Shown in pieces: positions 44,110-53,423 of a stretch of 61,421 nucleotides of DNA. The DNA is from Acidobacteriota bacterium (GTDB lineage: Bacteria > Acidobacteriota > Thermoanaerobaculia > Gp7-AA8), in the NCBI GenBank assembly GCA_016184115.1, contig JACPDH010000018.1, positions 1 to 61,421 of the forward strand. Direction: 5' to 3'. Below the pieces are notes generated by a model. The model was given only the letters and a program-made list of their open reading frames with translations, did no database searches and had not been told where the DNA came from. The translations under genes and the position numbers were made by a program. Position 1 is the stretch's first letter; every line of letters starts with the position of its first letter.

Positions 44110-44370
44110 CTACGTTGGAACGCTCTGCAGCGGATTGCGAAGAACGCACGTACGGAATGGTAGTCCGGGAGGCGCGCCTCGCAGGTATGGCTCGAGCGGG
44201 GCGACCGCCTTCACGAGACGGTTGAGGTTTTCACGATCGCGCGAGTAGACGACATCCAGATCGCTCGTGAGCCTGGCCGATCCATGCGCAGTCGCAGCGA
44301 CACCGCCCACGATGATGAAGTCGATGCCACCGTCGCAGAGCGTACGCACCAGCCCTTCGAAGTCAACCAC
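44110..44370 (-). pseudogene. Truncated MNT/AbiEii-type nucleotidyltransferase
   Basis: 86 residues from the GTG at 44370, which overlaps the stop of the partner gene. The polymerase-beta-like motif is complete: DFIIVGGVAATAHGSARLTSDLDVVY (GGxAxxxHG and DxD). After LRGAPPGLPF the sequence changes abruptly and stops. Relatives continue for a further roughly 60-80 residues with a second half of the fold, so the 3' half looks lost or frameshifted next to cueR. It was presumably the toxin or enzyme partner of the small upstream protein. Confidence 0.6.
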
Positions 44371-44566
44371 GCCGATGGCGAGCCTCTCGTTCCGCGCGCG
44401 CGAGCTCCTCTCCGAATCTCTGTCGCGCCTGAAGCGCTTCGAGCCGCTCGGTTGGACTCTTTCTGAGGTTCTCACGCAGCAACGTTCGATCGACGTCCCG
44501 CTTGTACACCTCGATCACGTCGTCGATCGAGCTTCGCGCCGCGACCTCGCGATTCCCTTCCGACAT
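44363..44566 (-). CDS. Small partner protein of the nucleotidyltransferase
   Basis: 67 residues: IDDVIEVYKRDVDRTLLRENLRKSP followed by a helical ERLEALQARQRFGEELARAER. Proteins with the pattern YKRxVDRTLLRENL-LTPxERL-QRFxEEL are found directly upstream of such nucleotidyltransferase genes, with overlapping stop and start as here. The function of the pair is not established; a toxin-antitoxin role has been suggested for MNT-type enzymes generally. This member appears intact although its partner is truncated. Confidence 0.65.
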   Translation of the reverse strand: MSEGNREVAARSSIDDVIEVYKRDVDRTLLRENLRKSPTERLEALQARQRFGEELARAEREARHRRG

Positions 44567-44641
44567 GTCGTGATTCCAACGCTGAATGGTCCCTTACCTG
44601 CCAAGGCGCGCCGAACCGCGCAACCCTTTCGCCGTTGCCGC

Positions 44642-44731
44642 GGCAAGCTCAGCGGGGATGCGAGACGCCCGCGCGACGGCCGGCGGGACGCCGGCGCTAC
44701 GAAGCCATAGACGCGCTCAACGCGTCTTGCC
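44642..44731. repeat. Cruciform-like palindrome cluster
   Basis: An outer stem GGCAAG (44642) / CTTGCC (44726) encloses GCCGGCG-GGA-CGCCGGC (44679-44695) and AGACGCG-CTCAA-CGCGTCT (44709-44727, partly overlapping the outer arm). The 44567-44766 gap holds nothing else recognisable. Design resembles the 18.15 kb element. Confidence 0.55.
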
Positions 44732-44766
44732 TGCTATGCCTTCTGGCCGTTGGCCCGCCTCCCCCC

Positions 44767-47370
44767 TCAGATACGCGCATTCTTCAGCCTCAGCGCATTC
44801 GTAATGACTGACACCGAGCTAAAGCTCATCGCCGCGGCCGCGATCATCGGGCTGAGGAGAACTCCAAACACGGGATAGAGCACACCCGCCGCCAGCGGCA
44901 CGCCTAACGCATTGTAGACGAATGCGAAGAAGAGATTCTGCCGGATGTTTCGCATCGTCGCCTCGCTGAGGCGGCGCGCACGCACGATCCCGCGAAGATC
45001 CCCCTTCACCAGAGTCACCCCGGCACTCTCCATCGCCACGTCCGTTCCGGTCCCCATCGCGATGCCGACCTGAGCCTGTGCGAGCGCCGGCGCGTCGTTG
45101 ATCCCGTCCCCGGCCATCGCGACGATGCGCCCCTCGCTCTGCAGTCGCTTGATCGCGTCCGCCTTATCCGGAGGCAGCACCTCGGCGATCACTTCGTCGA
45201 TGCCCAGCCGATTCGCGACGGCGGCCGCCGTCGTCCGGCTGTCGCCGGTCAGCATCACGATGCGCAATCCTTCGGCATGGAGCTCACGGATCGCATTCTC
45301 CGTCGTCTCCTTCACGGGGTCCGCGACGCCGACGAGGCCGGCGACCTTCCCGTTCACTACGACGAACATCACCGTCTGCCCCTCGCCGCGCATCTCTTCC
45401 GCACGCGCGTCGAGCGTTGTCGCGTCGATTCCGAGCGCCGCGAGCATCGCCGCGTTCCCCAACGCGACGGGAGTACCGTCGACCGTGCCTCGGATTCCCT
45501 TGCCCGTCACCGACGCGAAGTCGTCGACCGGGCGGACGACTACACCTCGCTCGAGTGCGCCGTCGATGATCGCCGCGGCGAGAGGGTGCTCGCTCGCCGC
45601 CTCGACGCTCGCGGCGAGCATCAGCAGCTCATTCTCGTCGACGCCGTCGGTAACGACCGCCGCGAGTCTGGGCTTCCCTAACGTCAACGTCCCCGTCTTG
45701 TCGACGACGAGCGTGTCGACGTTGCGAAGAACTTCGATCGCTTCGGCGTCGCGGAAGAGCACGCCTGCCGTCGCTCCCTTCCCCGCCGCGACCATCACCG
45801 ACATCGGAGTGGCCAGCCCCAGGGCGCAGGGGCACGCGATGATGAGGACCGCGACTGCGTTCACTAACGCGTACGCGAGACGAGGGTCGGGGCCCAGCAT
45901 GGCCCAGATCGCAAACGTGATCACCGCCGCCGCCATCACCGCCGGCACGAACCAGCCCGATACGGTATCGGCGAGTTTCTGGATCGGAGCGCGGCTCCTC
46001 TGTGCCTGCGCCACCATGTTGACGATCTGCGAGAGGAGCGTCTCGGCGCCGACCTTATCAGCGCGCATCAGGAGCGTTCCCGTTCCATTCACCGTGGCGC
46101 CGATGAGGCGGTCACCCGCCTGCTTCTCGACCGGCAGCGGCTCGCCCGTGACCATCGATTCGTCGACGCTCGAGGAGCCGCTCATCGCGACGCCGTCGAC
46201 CGGGATCTTTTCACCAGGGCGGACACGAAGTGTGTCGCCCGACTGGACCTGCTCGAGCGGAACATCGGATTCGCTGCCGTCCGCCGCGACGCGCCGCGCC
46301 GTCTTCGGAGCGAGCCCGAGCAGCGCGCGGATCGCCGCTCCCGTGCGGCTTCGAGCACGGAGCTCCATCACCTGCCCTAACAAGACCAGCGCGACGATGG
46401 CGGCTGCCGCTTCGAAGTAGACGCCGACGTGCCCCTGCGCGTCACGGAACGCAGGCGGGAAAATCTCCGGCGCGACCGTCGCAACGAGCGAGTACGCGTA
46501 GGCGACGGAGACTCCGGCCCCGATGAGCGTGAACATGTTGAGGTGCCGGTTCACGAGCGACGCCCAGGCGCGCTCGAAGAGCGGCCAGCCGGCCCAGAGC
46601 ACCACCGGTGTCGCGAAGGCGAGCTCGATCCACGAGCCCCAGACCGTGAGCGTGTGCCCGAGCAGCTCGTGTGATCCCGGTATGTGGCGCAGCATCGCGA
46701 ACACCACGAGCGGCGCGGCGAGGAGCGCACTCACCGTGAAGCGGCGTGTCATGTCGTCGAGCTCGGGATTCGCTTCGTCGAGCGTCACCGTCCGCGGTTC
46801 GAGCGCCATGCCGCACTTCGAGCACGAGCCCGGCGCGTCGCTGACGACCTCCGGATGCATCGGGCAGACCCACTCCGTTTTCGTCGGTAGTGCGGTCACG
46901 GTTTCCGGCTCGAGCGCCATGCCGCACTTCGGGCAGGCGCCCGGGCCCTCCTGCCTAACCTCCGGGTCCATCGGACAGACATGTGTCACGTGTTCGAGCC
47001 TGCCCGACCGCATCGCGAGCTTCTTCTCCCCGCGAAGGTAAGGGCCAGGGTCGGCGTCGAAGCGCGTCTTGCAGCCCGGCATGCAGAAGTAATAGGTGGC
47101 GCCATCGAGCACCGATGTCGCCGCCGCTTTCGCCGGCTCGATCATCATTCCGCAGACGAGGTCCTTCACTCTGTCGCCCGGCGCGCCCGCCGCCGTTCCC
47201 ACGCCGTATGCCGGCGGATCCGCGTCGAATTTCTCCTTGCAGATCCTCGAACAGAAGTAATACGTCGTGTCGCCGACGACCGACGACCCGGCCGCCTTTG
47301 CCGGATCGATCGTCATGCCGCAGACCAGGTCGGTCACCCGAGCGGTCGGAGTGGCTTCGGTCGATGTCAT
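44767..47370 (-). CDS. copA: Copper-translocating P1B-type ATPase with YHS and HMBD domains
   Basis: 867 residues. N-terminus: two YHS domains ([16 protein letters not shown]...[12 protein letters not shown] near 10-55 and [14 protein letters not shown]...[12 protein letters not shown] near 68-112). Two heavy-metal-binding zinc-ribbon-like modules follow (HVCPMDPEV...[19 protein letters not shown]...[10 protein letters not shown]). The core has eight predicted helices, the ion site CPC ([11 protein letters not shown]), [15 protein letters not shown] and [12 protein letters not shown]. It exports Cu(I) or Ag(I). There is no classical GMxCxxC HMA domain. It has its own CueR-type promoter. Confidence 0.92.
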   Translation of the reverse strand: MTSTEATPTARVTDLVCGMTIDPAKAAGSSVVGDTTYYFCSRICKEKFDADPPAYGVGTAAGAPGDRVKDLVCGMMIEPAKAAATSVLDGATYYFCMPGCKTRFDADPGPYLRGEKKLAMRSGRLEHVTHVCPMDPEVRQEGPGACPKCGMALEPETVTALPTKTEWVCPMHPEVVSDAPGSCSKCGMALEPRTVTLDEANPELDDMTRRFTVSALLAAPLVVFAMLRHIPGSHELLGHTLTVWGSWIELAFATPVVLWAGWPLFERAWASLVNRHLNMFTLIGAGVSVAYAYSLVATVAPEIFPPAFRDAQGHVGVYFEAAAAIVALVLLGQVMELRARSRTGAAIRALLGLAPKTARRVAADGSESDVPLEQVQSGDTLRVRPGEKIPVDGVAMSGSSSVDESMVTGEPLPVEKQAGDRLIGATVNGTGTLLMRADKVGAETLLSQIVNMVAQAQRSRAPIQKLADTVSGWFVPAVMAAAVITFAIWAMLGPDPRLAYALVNAVAVLIIACPCALGLATPMSVMVAAGKGATAGVLFRDAEAIEVLRNVDTLVVDKTGTLTLGKPRLAAVVTDGVDENELLMLAASVEAASEHPLAAAIIDGALERGVVVRPVDDFASVTGKGIRGTVDGTPVALGNAAMLAALGIDATTLDARAEEMRGEGQTVMFVVVNGKVAGLVGVADPVKETTENAIRELHAEGLRIVMLTGDSRTTAAAVANRLGIDEVIAEVLPPDKADAIKRLQSEGRIVAMAGDGINDAPALAQAQVGIAMGTGTDVAMESAGVTLVKGDLRGIVRARRLSEATMRNIRQNLFFAFVYNALGVPLAAGVLYPVFGVLLSPMIAAAAMSFSSVSVITNALRLKNARI

Positions 47371-47421
47371 GTTCAGGGCTCCTCTGTCGTCGTTCTCGAC
47401 CGGTCCTACCGGTCTGGCTAC

Positions 47422-47452
47422 AACATAAGGCTTCCCACCGTTGGAAGGTCAA
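47422..47452 (-). promoter_or_regulatory. CueR-type promoter of copA
   Basis: On the minus strand, -35 TTGACC (plus 47447-47452) and -10 TATGTT (plus 47422-47427) are separated by 19 nt, the overlong spacer that MerR regulators untwist. The spacer contains the dyad CTTCC-N7-GGAAG, like the E. coli copA promoter. The leader is about 45 nt, with AGGAG before the copA ATG. Confidence 0.85.
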
Positions 47453-47527
47453 GTGGCCGCGCAGTCACGACGAAGTCCGAGTCGTGGTGTCGCTGCCTCC
47501 TTCAGGCGCAACACAACGGATTCCGAT

Positions 47528-47553
47528 CCTCGGTTTTCCATCAAAAACCGAGG
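47528..47553 (-). terminator. Hairpin after the metallophosphoesterase gene
   Basis: CCTCGGTTTT pairs with AAAACCGAGG over a 6-nt loop, 24 nt past the stop codon on the minus strand. The stem itself ends in A/T pairs; there is no long T-run after it. Confidence 0.45.
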
Positions 47554-47576
47554 TTGCAGCGTGATGCGTTTCGTCG

Positions 47577-48488
47577 CTATGACTTTCCGATCTCCACGCG
47601 TCTCGTCCTCTTTCCCGTCTCATCGAGCACGTGCGCCTCGATCGTCGCAATCCGCCCGTCGTCGTCGATCTCATACATATTGAAGCCGGAGCGGATCATC
47701 GGGTCGTCGTGGTCGAGAGCGCCGCCACTCGACGAGACGATGTCGAGCGCACCGGTCGAGGTCGGCAGCGTGCGGTGTGTGCGCATGTGAAGATGGCCGA
47801 AGAGAACGAGGCCGCGCGCGAGCGCGCCTAACGTCTCGCGAAGCTCGGCACCGTCGACGAGGCCGTCGCGCTTCTGCTTCCGCGTCGGCCGGTCATCGAC
47901 CGGAGGGTGATGAAGCAGCACGACGGGTGTTCGTCTGGCAACTTCCGGATGCCGGAGCGCCTTGCCGAGCGCCGCGAGCTGAGGATCGCCCACGAGCCCC
48001 GCGGCGACGAACGGAGGCCGCGGCACGGCGCTCGAGAGGGCGATGATCGCAGCCGGCCCTCGCAGCTTCATGCATGGAAACGCCCCCGAAGCCAGCTCGA
48101 GCGCGAGCTCCGGCAGATCGCTCTTCAGAAACGTGCCAAAGTGATGCGGAAAGCGGCGCTCGTGATGAATCGTCCGAAGGTAGACATCGTGGTTGCCCGG
48201 TACGACTGTCACTTCGACCCGCCGCGCGACCTCGTCGAGCAAGGTACGCGCCTCCTCGTACTCGCTCTCGAGCGACAGATTCGTGATGTCGCCTGTGACG
48301 ACGACGTGGTCGGCCGCGGCCGCGGCCGCCTCGAGCGCGGCGACGAGCAGGTCGCGCCGGAACACCCGCTTCCTCTTCAATAGAAGGTTGGCGTACCCGG
48401 TGATCCGCTTGTTGAAGATTGCCTTTCGCCACTCGAAACCGAGCGGAGAGAGGACGTGAAGGTCGGAGACGTGAGCGATCCGGAACAT
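47577..48488 (-). CDS. Calcineurin-like metallophosphoesterase
   Basis: 303 residues from ATG 48488, which begins the conserved core MFRIAHVSDLHV; the open frame continues upstream without homology. The dimetal motifs are complete: DLH, GDITN, GNHD, HHPP and GHLHMRTH. Such proteins hydrolyse phosphomonoesters, cyclic nucleotides or nucleotide-lipids (UDP-diacylglucosamine hydrolase-like). The substrate is not decidable. It is divergent from the di-heme gene. Confidence 0.87.
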   Translation of the reverse strand: MFRIAHVSDLHVLSPLGFEWRKAIFNKRITGYANLLLKRKRVFRRDLLVAALEAAAAAADHVVVTGDITNLSLESEYEEARTLLDEVARRVEVTVVPGNHDVYLRTIHHERRFPHHFGTFLKSDLPELALELASGAFPCMKLRGPAAIIALSSAVPRPPFVAAGLVGDPQLAALGKALRHPEVARRTPVVLLHHPPVDDRPTRKQKRDGLVDGAELRETLGALARGLVLFGHLHMRTHRTLPTSTGALDIVSSSGGALDHDDPMIRSGFNMYEIDDDGRIATIEAHVLDETGKRTRRVEIGKS

Positions 48489-48733
48489 TCGAGAACGGAG
48501 TCTATCGTCGTCGCGCCGGAGCCGCCCCTCGAAAATTGAGCGTGTCGTTTCCCGGCTCCCGCTCGTGGCTTTCCGCCCACGTCGCGGCGAGGCGACTCGA
48601 GCTGCCGGAGGTCGCCCTCGAGCTTCGCATCCCTGGAGCTCGCGCGCGCTCGCGGCCGCCTCGAAGGGTCGCCTTCCTGCTATACTCCGCGCTTCCATTT
48701 CCAAAACCGTGTCTTCACCGAAGGAGGAGCGCT

Positions 48734-50215
48734 TTGCTACTTGACCGGAGAACCCCTCTGTATTTCTCGCTCTGTGCATTCGTCTTCATGCTCGTCGCAA
48801 CTTTCCCGGCACTGGCCGAAGGGGTCGGAGATGGCCCGACGATCGAGCATCATCTCGGCCAGCAGGAGATCGAAAGCGGGACGATTCCGTTAAGCCAGCT
48901 GGTGAACGACGGCCGGCGACTCTTCGCCGCGAAGTTCAACCGCTTCGACGGTCAGGGTCGTCCTGGCACGACGGGAGGCGGAGCGCCTCGGGTTTCCGGT
49001 AGCGCGCCACCGTTCATTCGCACGTCCGCTCCCGACGCAAACTCGTGCGCCGGCTGCCACAACGACCCGGTCGTCGGTGGCGCGGGCGACATCGTCGCGA
49101 ACGTCTTCGTTCTCGCGCAAACGCTCGACCCCGTCACTGAATCGGTCAGTCCCGATTTCTCGAACGAGCGAAATACGCTCGGAATGCAGGGCAGCGGAGC
49201 GATCGAGATGCTCGCCCGGGAAATGACGGCGACGCTGATCACGACGCGCGAAGCCGCCATCCAACAGGCCAAGGCAACCGCCATGAACGTCACTCGGGAG
49301 CTTCTGGCCAAAGGCGTCTCCTTTGGCAGCATCACAGCCAAGCCGGACGGGAACGTCGACACGACGCAGGTTCAAGGCATCAACGCTGACCTCATCATCC
49401 GACCGTTCCACCAGAAGGGCGTCGTCGTCTCGCTCCGCGAGTTCTCCAACAACGCCTTCAACCACCATCACGGAATGCAGTCGGTCGAGCGCTTCGGACA
49501 GTCGATGACCGGCTCCCACGACTTCGACCAGGACGGCGTGAGCGATGAACTGACCGTTGGCGATATCACAGCGGCGACGATTTATCAGGCGGCACTGAAC
49601 ATTCCGGGACAGCGCATTCCCAATGACGGGCCACGCGCCCGCGCAATCGTCCGTGGCGAGCGCTCGTTCGCGCGAATTGGTTGCGGCAGCTGCCACGTCG
49701 CCGAAATGACGCTCGACAACCCCGTATTCAGCGAGCCTAACCCGTACAATCCTCCGGGCAACCTTCGCCCCGCGGACGTCGGTCACTCAGTCACGTTCGA
49801 CCTAACGAGCGAGGGCGAGCTGCCTCGGCTCGAGCGTTCGCACGACGGCAAGGCCTACGTGCGCGCCTACACCGACCTGAAGCGTCACAACCTTTGCGAC
49901 AGCGAGCTCACCCACTTCTGCAACGAGAAAGTCGTGCAGGGGGGTGTGCCGACCGGAGACTTCATCACGCGCAAGCTCTGGGACGTCGGCAGTACCGCGC
50001 CCTACGGCCACCGCGGCGATCTCACGACGATTACCGATGCGATCTACTACCACGGCGGCGAGGCGCGAACGTCCCGCGACGCCTTCTTCGCATCCAGCGA
50101 CGAGGAACGATCCGAGGTGATCGAGTTCCTGAAGTCGCTCCAGATCCTGCCAGCCGGGACTCCATCACTCGTCGTCGATGAGAACGGGAACCGCAGGCGG
50201 GCCGCGAGGCGCTGA
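48734..50215 (+). CDS. Secreted di-heme oxidoreductase (thiol oxidoreductase-like, DHOR family)
   Basis: 493 residues from the TTG at 48734, preceded by AGGAGG with a 6-nt gap. Signal peptide ends near ALAE. Two c-type heme motifs: CAGCH (105-109) and CGSCH (317-321). A HHHGMQSVERFGQ segment may supply a heme ligand. The layout matches the family related to bacterial di-heme cytochrome c peroxidases. It is periplasmic; substrate is unknown. The end of the gene is followed by a 15-bp hairpin. Confidence 0.83.
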   Translation: MLLDRRTPLYFSLCAFVFMLVATFPALAEGVGDGPTIEHHLGQQEIESGTIPLSQLVNDGRRLFAAKFNRFDGQGRPGTTGGGAPRVSGSAPPFIRTSAPDANSCAGCHNDPVVGGAGDIVANVFVLAQTLDPVTESVSPDFSNERNTLGMQGSGAIEMLAREMTATLITTREAAIQQAKATAMNVTRELLAKGVSFGSITAKPDGNVDTTQVQGINADLIIRPFHQKGVVVSLREFSNNAFNHHHGMQSVERFGQSMTGSHDFDQDGVSDELTVGDITAATIYQAALNIPGQRIPNDGPRARAIVRGERSFARIGCGSCHVAEMTLDNPVFSEPNPYNPPGNLRPADVGHSVTFDLTSEGELPRLERSHDGKAYVRAYTDLKRHNLCDSELTHFCNEKVVQGGVPTGDFITRKLWDVGSTAPYGHRGDLTTITDAIYYHGGEARTSRDAFFASSDEERSEVIEFLKSLQILPAGTPSLVVDENGNRRRAARR

Positions 50216-50227
50216 GCGCTGCTCCGA

Positions 50228-50298
50228 GAGGAGCCGGCAGGAAGGGGTTGTTAGGCGAGCCCGGCGGGGCAGACCTCCAGAGCTCCTGCCGGCTCCTC
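50228..50298 (+). terminator. Long-stem hairpin after the di-heme gene
   Basis: Perfect 15-bp arms (50228-50242 and 50284-50298, core GAGCCGGCAGGA) enclose a 41-nt loop. It lies 12 nt past the stop. No T-tract follows, so termination or mRNA protection are both possible. Confidence 0.5.
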
Positions 50299-50421
50299 GC
50301 GACTCGCGTTGACCCTGCGGTGAACGAGCCAAACTTCTCCGCGACTCGACTGCCGATCGATGGCAGAATCTGGGAGGCCCGTTGGCTGTTGCTGCGGCAC
50401 TCAACCAGTAAGGAGTCACGC

Positions 50422-51882
50422 GTGAATCAATCGTCGAATCCCTCTCTCGCCGGTCGCGCCCTCGCGGCCGTCGCATTGATGATTGGCTTCTATGCGCTCG
50501 CGATCGGCATCGCGGCCGCACTGCTCTACATCCCCTACGCCGAAGTCGTCTACGCAGGGCGGATCCACATCAAGCTGGCGATCGGATGCGTTGTCGGCGG
50601 CCTGGCGATCCTCTGGGCGATTCTCCCCAGAATCGACCGGTTCGAGGCGCCCGGGCCGAAGCTCGATCCCGTCGAGCAGAAGGAGCTGTTTCGAACGCTC
50701 ACGCAGGTCGCGCGCGGTACGGGGCAAACGATGCCGTCTGAGGTTTACATCGTCTCGGACGTGAATGCGTGGGTAAGCCAGCGTGGTGGGGTCATGGGCT
50801 TCGGCAGCCGCCGCGTGATGGGACTCGGCCTGCCGCTGCTCCAGACTTTGAGAGTCTCGGAGTTCACCGCGGTCATTGGTCATGAGTTCGGTCACTTCCA
50901 TGGTGGCGACACCTCGCTTGGGCCGTGGATCTACAAGACTCGCGCGGCGATCGGCAGGACGATCCAGAGCCTCGGTGACGGCGTCCTTCACAAGCCGTTC
51001 CTCTGGTACGGCAACTTCTTCCTTCGCGTGACGCAGGCAATCTCGCGACGACAAGAGCTCGCCGCAGATCAACTCGCCGCCGCAATTGCAGGGCCGGCCG
51101 CGCTTGCAAACGGTCTCATCGCCGTCCATCGCGCCGCACCCGCATTCGATTCCTACTGGCGGAACGAGATCGTCCCGCTACTTAATGCTGGCTATAGGCC
51201 TCCAATCGCCGACGGGTTCCGCCAGTTCGTCAACATAGATTCGATCTCCTCGGCGATGGAGAAGATTGCCGACGAAGAACTGCAGCACGGCGAGGCCGAC
51301 ATCTACGACAGCCATCCGCCATTGCGCGAACGCCTCGCGGCACTCGGCCAACTCGAGCAGCGGACGGCTCCCGCCGACGAGCCGGTGGCCGCTTCGCTCC
51401 TCCGGAACACCTCGCGCATCGAGCGGGAGCTTCTCGCGGTGCTCGGTGGCGCAGAGCTTGCGAAATCGCTCAAGCCCCTATCGTGGTCGGCGGCGGGCAC
51501 TACCGTCTTCCTCCCGTTCTGGCGAGAACGGGTGAGCAAGAACGCATCTGTACTCGCAGACCTGACCCCCGAGTCGCTCTCCAGCCTCATCGGCTCGATG
51601 ACGGGGCTCGTGAGGAAGTTGGACATGGATGGCGTGCCTCCCGAGGAGCGGGTCGATGCAGCCGAAGATGTGATCGGTTGCGCGATCGCAGTCGTGCTCG
51701 CCGACCGCGGATGGACTCCGGTCGCGGAGCCTGGTCGCGAGATCGAGATGACGCGAGACGAGCTGGTCATGCGCCCGTTCAGCGTCATGCGGCGACTGCG
51801 CACGGCAGAGCTGGCAGCTGAGGGGTGGCAGACCGAGCTCGTCGCCGCGGGAATCGCGGGTGCGCCGCTCGCTCAGCGCTGA
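50422..51882 (+). CDS. M48-family membrane metalloprotease
   Basis: 486 residues from the GTG at 50422 (AAGGAG 6 nt before it). Two N-terminal membrane helices (VALMIGFYALAIGIAAALLY, IKLAIGCVVGGLAILWAIL) are followed by the zinc site VIGHEFGHFHGGD (His154, His158) and a third ligand in QELAADQLAA. Similar to the HtpX and YhfN groups that degrade misfolded membrane proteins. A long C-terminal part with alpha helices is of unknown function. Reading frame before the GTG has no homology. Confidence 0.87.
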   Translation: MNQSSNPSLAGRALAAVALMIGFYALAIGIAAALLYIPYAEVVYAGRIHIKLAIGCVVGGLAILWAILPRIDRFEAPGPKLDPVEQKELFRTLTQVARGTGQTMPSEVYIVSDVNAWVSQRGGVMGFGSRRVMGLGLPLLQTLRVSEFTAVIGHEFGHFHGGDTSLGPWIYKTRAAIGRTIQSLGDGVLHKPFLWYGNFFLRVTQAISRRQELAADQLAAAIAGPAALANGLIAVHRAAPAFDSYWRNEIVPLLNAGYRPPIADGFRQFVNIDSISSAMEKIADEELQHGEADIYDSHPPLRERLAALGQLEQRTAPADEPVAASLLRNTSRIERELLAVLGGAELAKSLKPLSWSAAGTTVFLPFWRERVSKNASVLADLTPESLSSLIGSMTGLVRKLDMDGVPPEERVDAAEDVIGCAIAVVLADRGWTPVAEPGREIEMTRDELVMRPFSVMRRLRTAELAAEGWQTELVAAGIAGAPLAQR

Positions 51883-52032
51883 GCCGATCCCTCACGACCG
51901 GCGCAGAGTCCGCAATCGGAGCGAGGACACGAGCCCTCCGGCGCAACCGGCTTGCCCCGATGCGAGCTGCGTCTTCGGTTACCAGGAAACTCAACGGCCA
52001 CCCTGATCGGGTGGCCGTGGTTTGTTGGAATC

Positions 52033-52108
52033 TGGAGCCGTTGACCGGACTTGAACCGGTGACCTGCTGATTACGAATCAGCTGCTCTACCAACTGAGCT
52101 ACAACGGC
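52033..52108 (-). tRNA. tRNA-Thr (anticodon CGT), CCA encoded
   Basis: Minus-strand cloverleaf with acceptor GCCGTTG/CAACGGC and D arm GCTC/GAGC. The anticodon stem GCTGA/TCAGC carries the loop TTCGTAA (anticodon CGT, decodes ACG), and the T loop is TTCAAGT. The discriminator T and an encoded CCA complete a 76-nt gene. Confidence 0.95.
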
Positions 52109-52213
52109 CTGGGATGCGTACCGGGAGGCCCGGAGCAGCGCGGATTATACCGATGCCCGCGCGGCTGTCCAGCCTTCCGAAGCGTGCGGGAGAACGCTGG
52201 CCCCGGCAGTGGT

Positions 52214-52350
52214 ATTTCGGATTCCGGATTCCGGATTTCGGATTCGGAGGGTCAGGCACTGCCACCGTCCCCGGAAACACCTACAAAAGCAAAAAGCGGG
52301 CGACTCGATCGAGGCCCGCTTCCAAGAACCCGAAATTCGAAATCCGAAAT
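52214..52350. repeat. Heptad inverted repeat H (GGATTYC type)
   Basis: Left arm 52214-52247 is GGATTCC, GGATTCC, GGATTTC, GGATTCGG. Right arm 52329-52350 is complementary to the outer part with transition mismatches. A separate terminator hairpin lies in the loop. This and the terminator fill the 400-nt gap between tRNA-Thr and the Crp/Fnr gene; no ORF is credible there. Confidence 0.6.
52294..52321 (-). terminator. Intrinsic terminator downstream of the Crp/Fnr gene
   Basis: Minus-strand stem AAGCGGGC/GCCCGCTT with a 12-nt loop, followed by a T-rich run (TTTGCTTTTG). It lies about 190 nt beyond the regulator stop and protects the tRNA from read-through. Confidence 0.65.
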
Positions 52351-52508
52351 GACTCCAGGTACTGCTGCGAGGTGCGGGCCGCCGCGATGAAACTGCGGGG
52401 CTCGGGAGGGTGGGATCAGGTTGCGGAACGAATCAGTGGGTCACTGGGGTGATCGAATCTGATGGGATCGCAGGTCGCCCGCACCTCGCCGTGTCAACTC
52501 TCAATCCG

Positions 52509-53225
52509 CTAGATCGACACCATCTCTTCGAGCGCCGCATGGTCGGTGACCATCACCGTCGAGCCCTTGATGTCGATGATCTTCTTCTTGCGCATGTCAC
52601 TCAGGAGACGCGTGATCGTCTCGCGCGTCGTGCCGAGCATCTGCGCGATCTCCTCGTGCGTGAGAACGACTTTGAGGCGGAATGCGCCGTTGGTCTTCGT
52701 CGTCTCGTCGCACCAATCAAGCAGCAGCTTTGCGAGTTTCTCGCCGGTCGAAGACGAGAGTCCCAGCGCGCGAATCTCGCGCTGCGCCATCTGGTACTTC
52801 TCCGACAACTGCTCTGCCGTGTGGAAGCAGGCTTCAGTGTGCTCATTGAGAAATGCGAGGAACTCGGAACGCTTGATGAAGTTCACCTGACATGGCTCGA
52901 TCGTCTCGGCCGATACCTCGTACGGCTTGCCGAGGATCGCAGAGCTGAGGCCGAGCACTTCGCCCGGCTGCACGATCTTGAGAATCAGCTTCTTCCCTTC
53001 GCTCGAGGAGGTCGTGAGCTTCACGCGCCCGCTGCAAAGGATGAAGACCCCCCTGGGCTGTTCTTCCTCGACGAAGAGGAGAGCCCCTCGCGGGTAGACG
53101 CTCGTGAATTTGATCTTCTCGAGCCCCTCCATCGTCTTCTTCGTCAAATTGCAGAACGGCCGGTCAGTCCGGTCCAGACAGTCCATACAGCTGTAGTGGA
53201 CGTCGATGTTGTACGGTGAAGGCAT
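52509..53225 (-). CDS. Crp/Fnr-family regulator with N-terminal cysteine cluster
   Basis: 238 residues from ATG 53225. The N-terminus has Cys13, Cys16 and Cys25 (YSCMDCLDRTDRPFC; CX2CX8C), recalling but not copying the iron-sulfur ligand set of FNR; a fourth Cys may be in ILCSGR. A cNMP-type beta-roll is followed by a long dimer helix and an HTH (VLTHEEIAQMLGTTRETITRLLSDM). A GTGAC-N4-GTCAC dyad lies 119 nt before the start, suggesting autoregulation. Close to porin-nrfHA, so probably a redox switch for nitrite ammonification. Confidence 0.9.
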   Translation of the reverse strand: MPSPYNIDVHYSCMDCLDRTDRPFCNLTKKTMEGLEKIKFTSVYPRGALLFVEEEQPRGVFILCSGRVKLTTSSSEGKKLILKIVQPGEVLGLSSAILGKPYEVSAETIEPCQVNFIKRSEFLAFLNEHTEACFHTAEQLSEKYQMAQREIRALGLSSSTGEKLAKLLLDWCDETTKTNGAFRLKVVLTHEEIAQMLGTTRETITRLLSDMRKKKIIDIKGSTVMVTDHAALEEMVSI

Positions 53226-53329
53226 TGCTCGCTCCATTTCCTTCGACCGGGAGCCGGCAGGTCGATGCACGACGGTCCCCGTTCCTGTCACTGAATCTAG
53301 GGAAGGAGCGCACGGGGGGCGAGCAGGAA

Positions 53330-53357
53330 TGTCACGGAGTAACGTGACAACCGTCAC
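53330..53357. promoter_or_regulatory. Crp/Fnr-type dyads upstream of the regulator gene
   Basis: GTGAC-AACC-GTCAC at 53344-53357 overlaps a second dyad TGTCAC-N8-GTGACA at 53330-53349. Position 105-132 nt before the regulator start. Confidence 0.6.
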
Positions 53358-53423
53358 GGGCGGGCGGGACCGCCCGTGGGTGCATTCCCGCGAGGCGTCA
53401 CCCGCGTCCGTGCGAGCGCGCGC

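Noticed and set aside
45098-46420. Plus-strand open frame opposite copA
   Set aside because: Ser/Thr/Pro/Arg-rich shadow translation with no domains; copA is secure.
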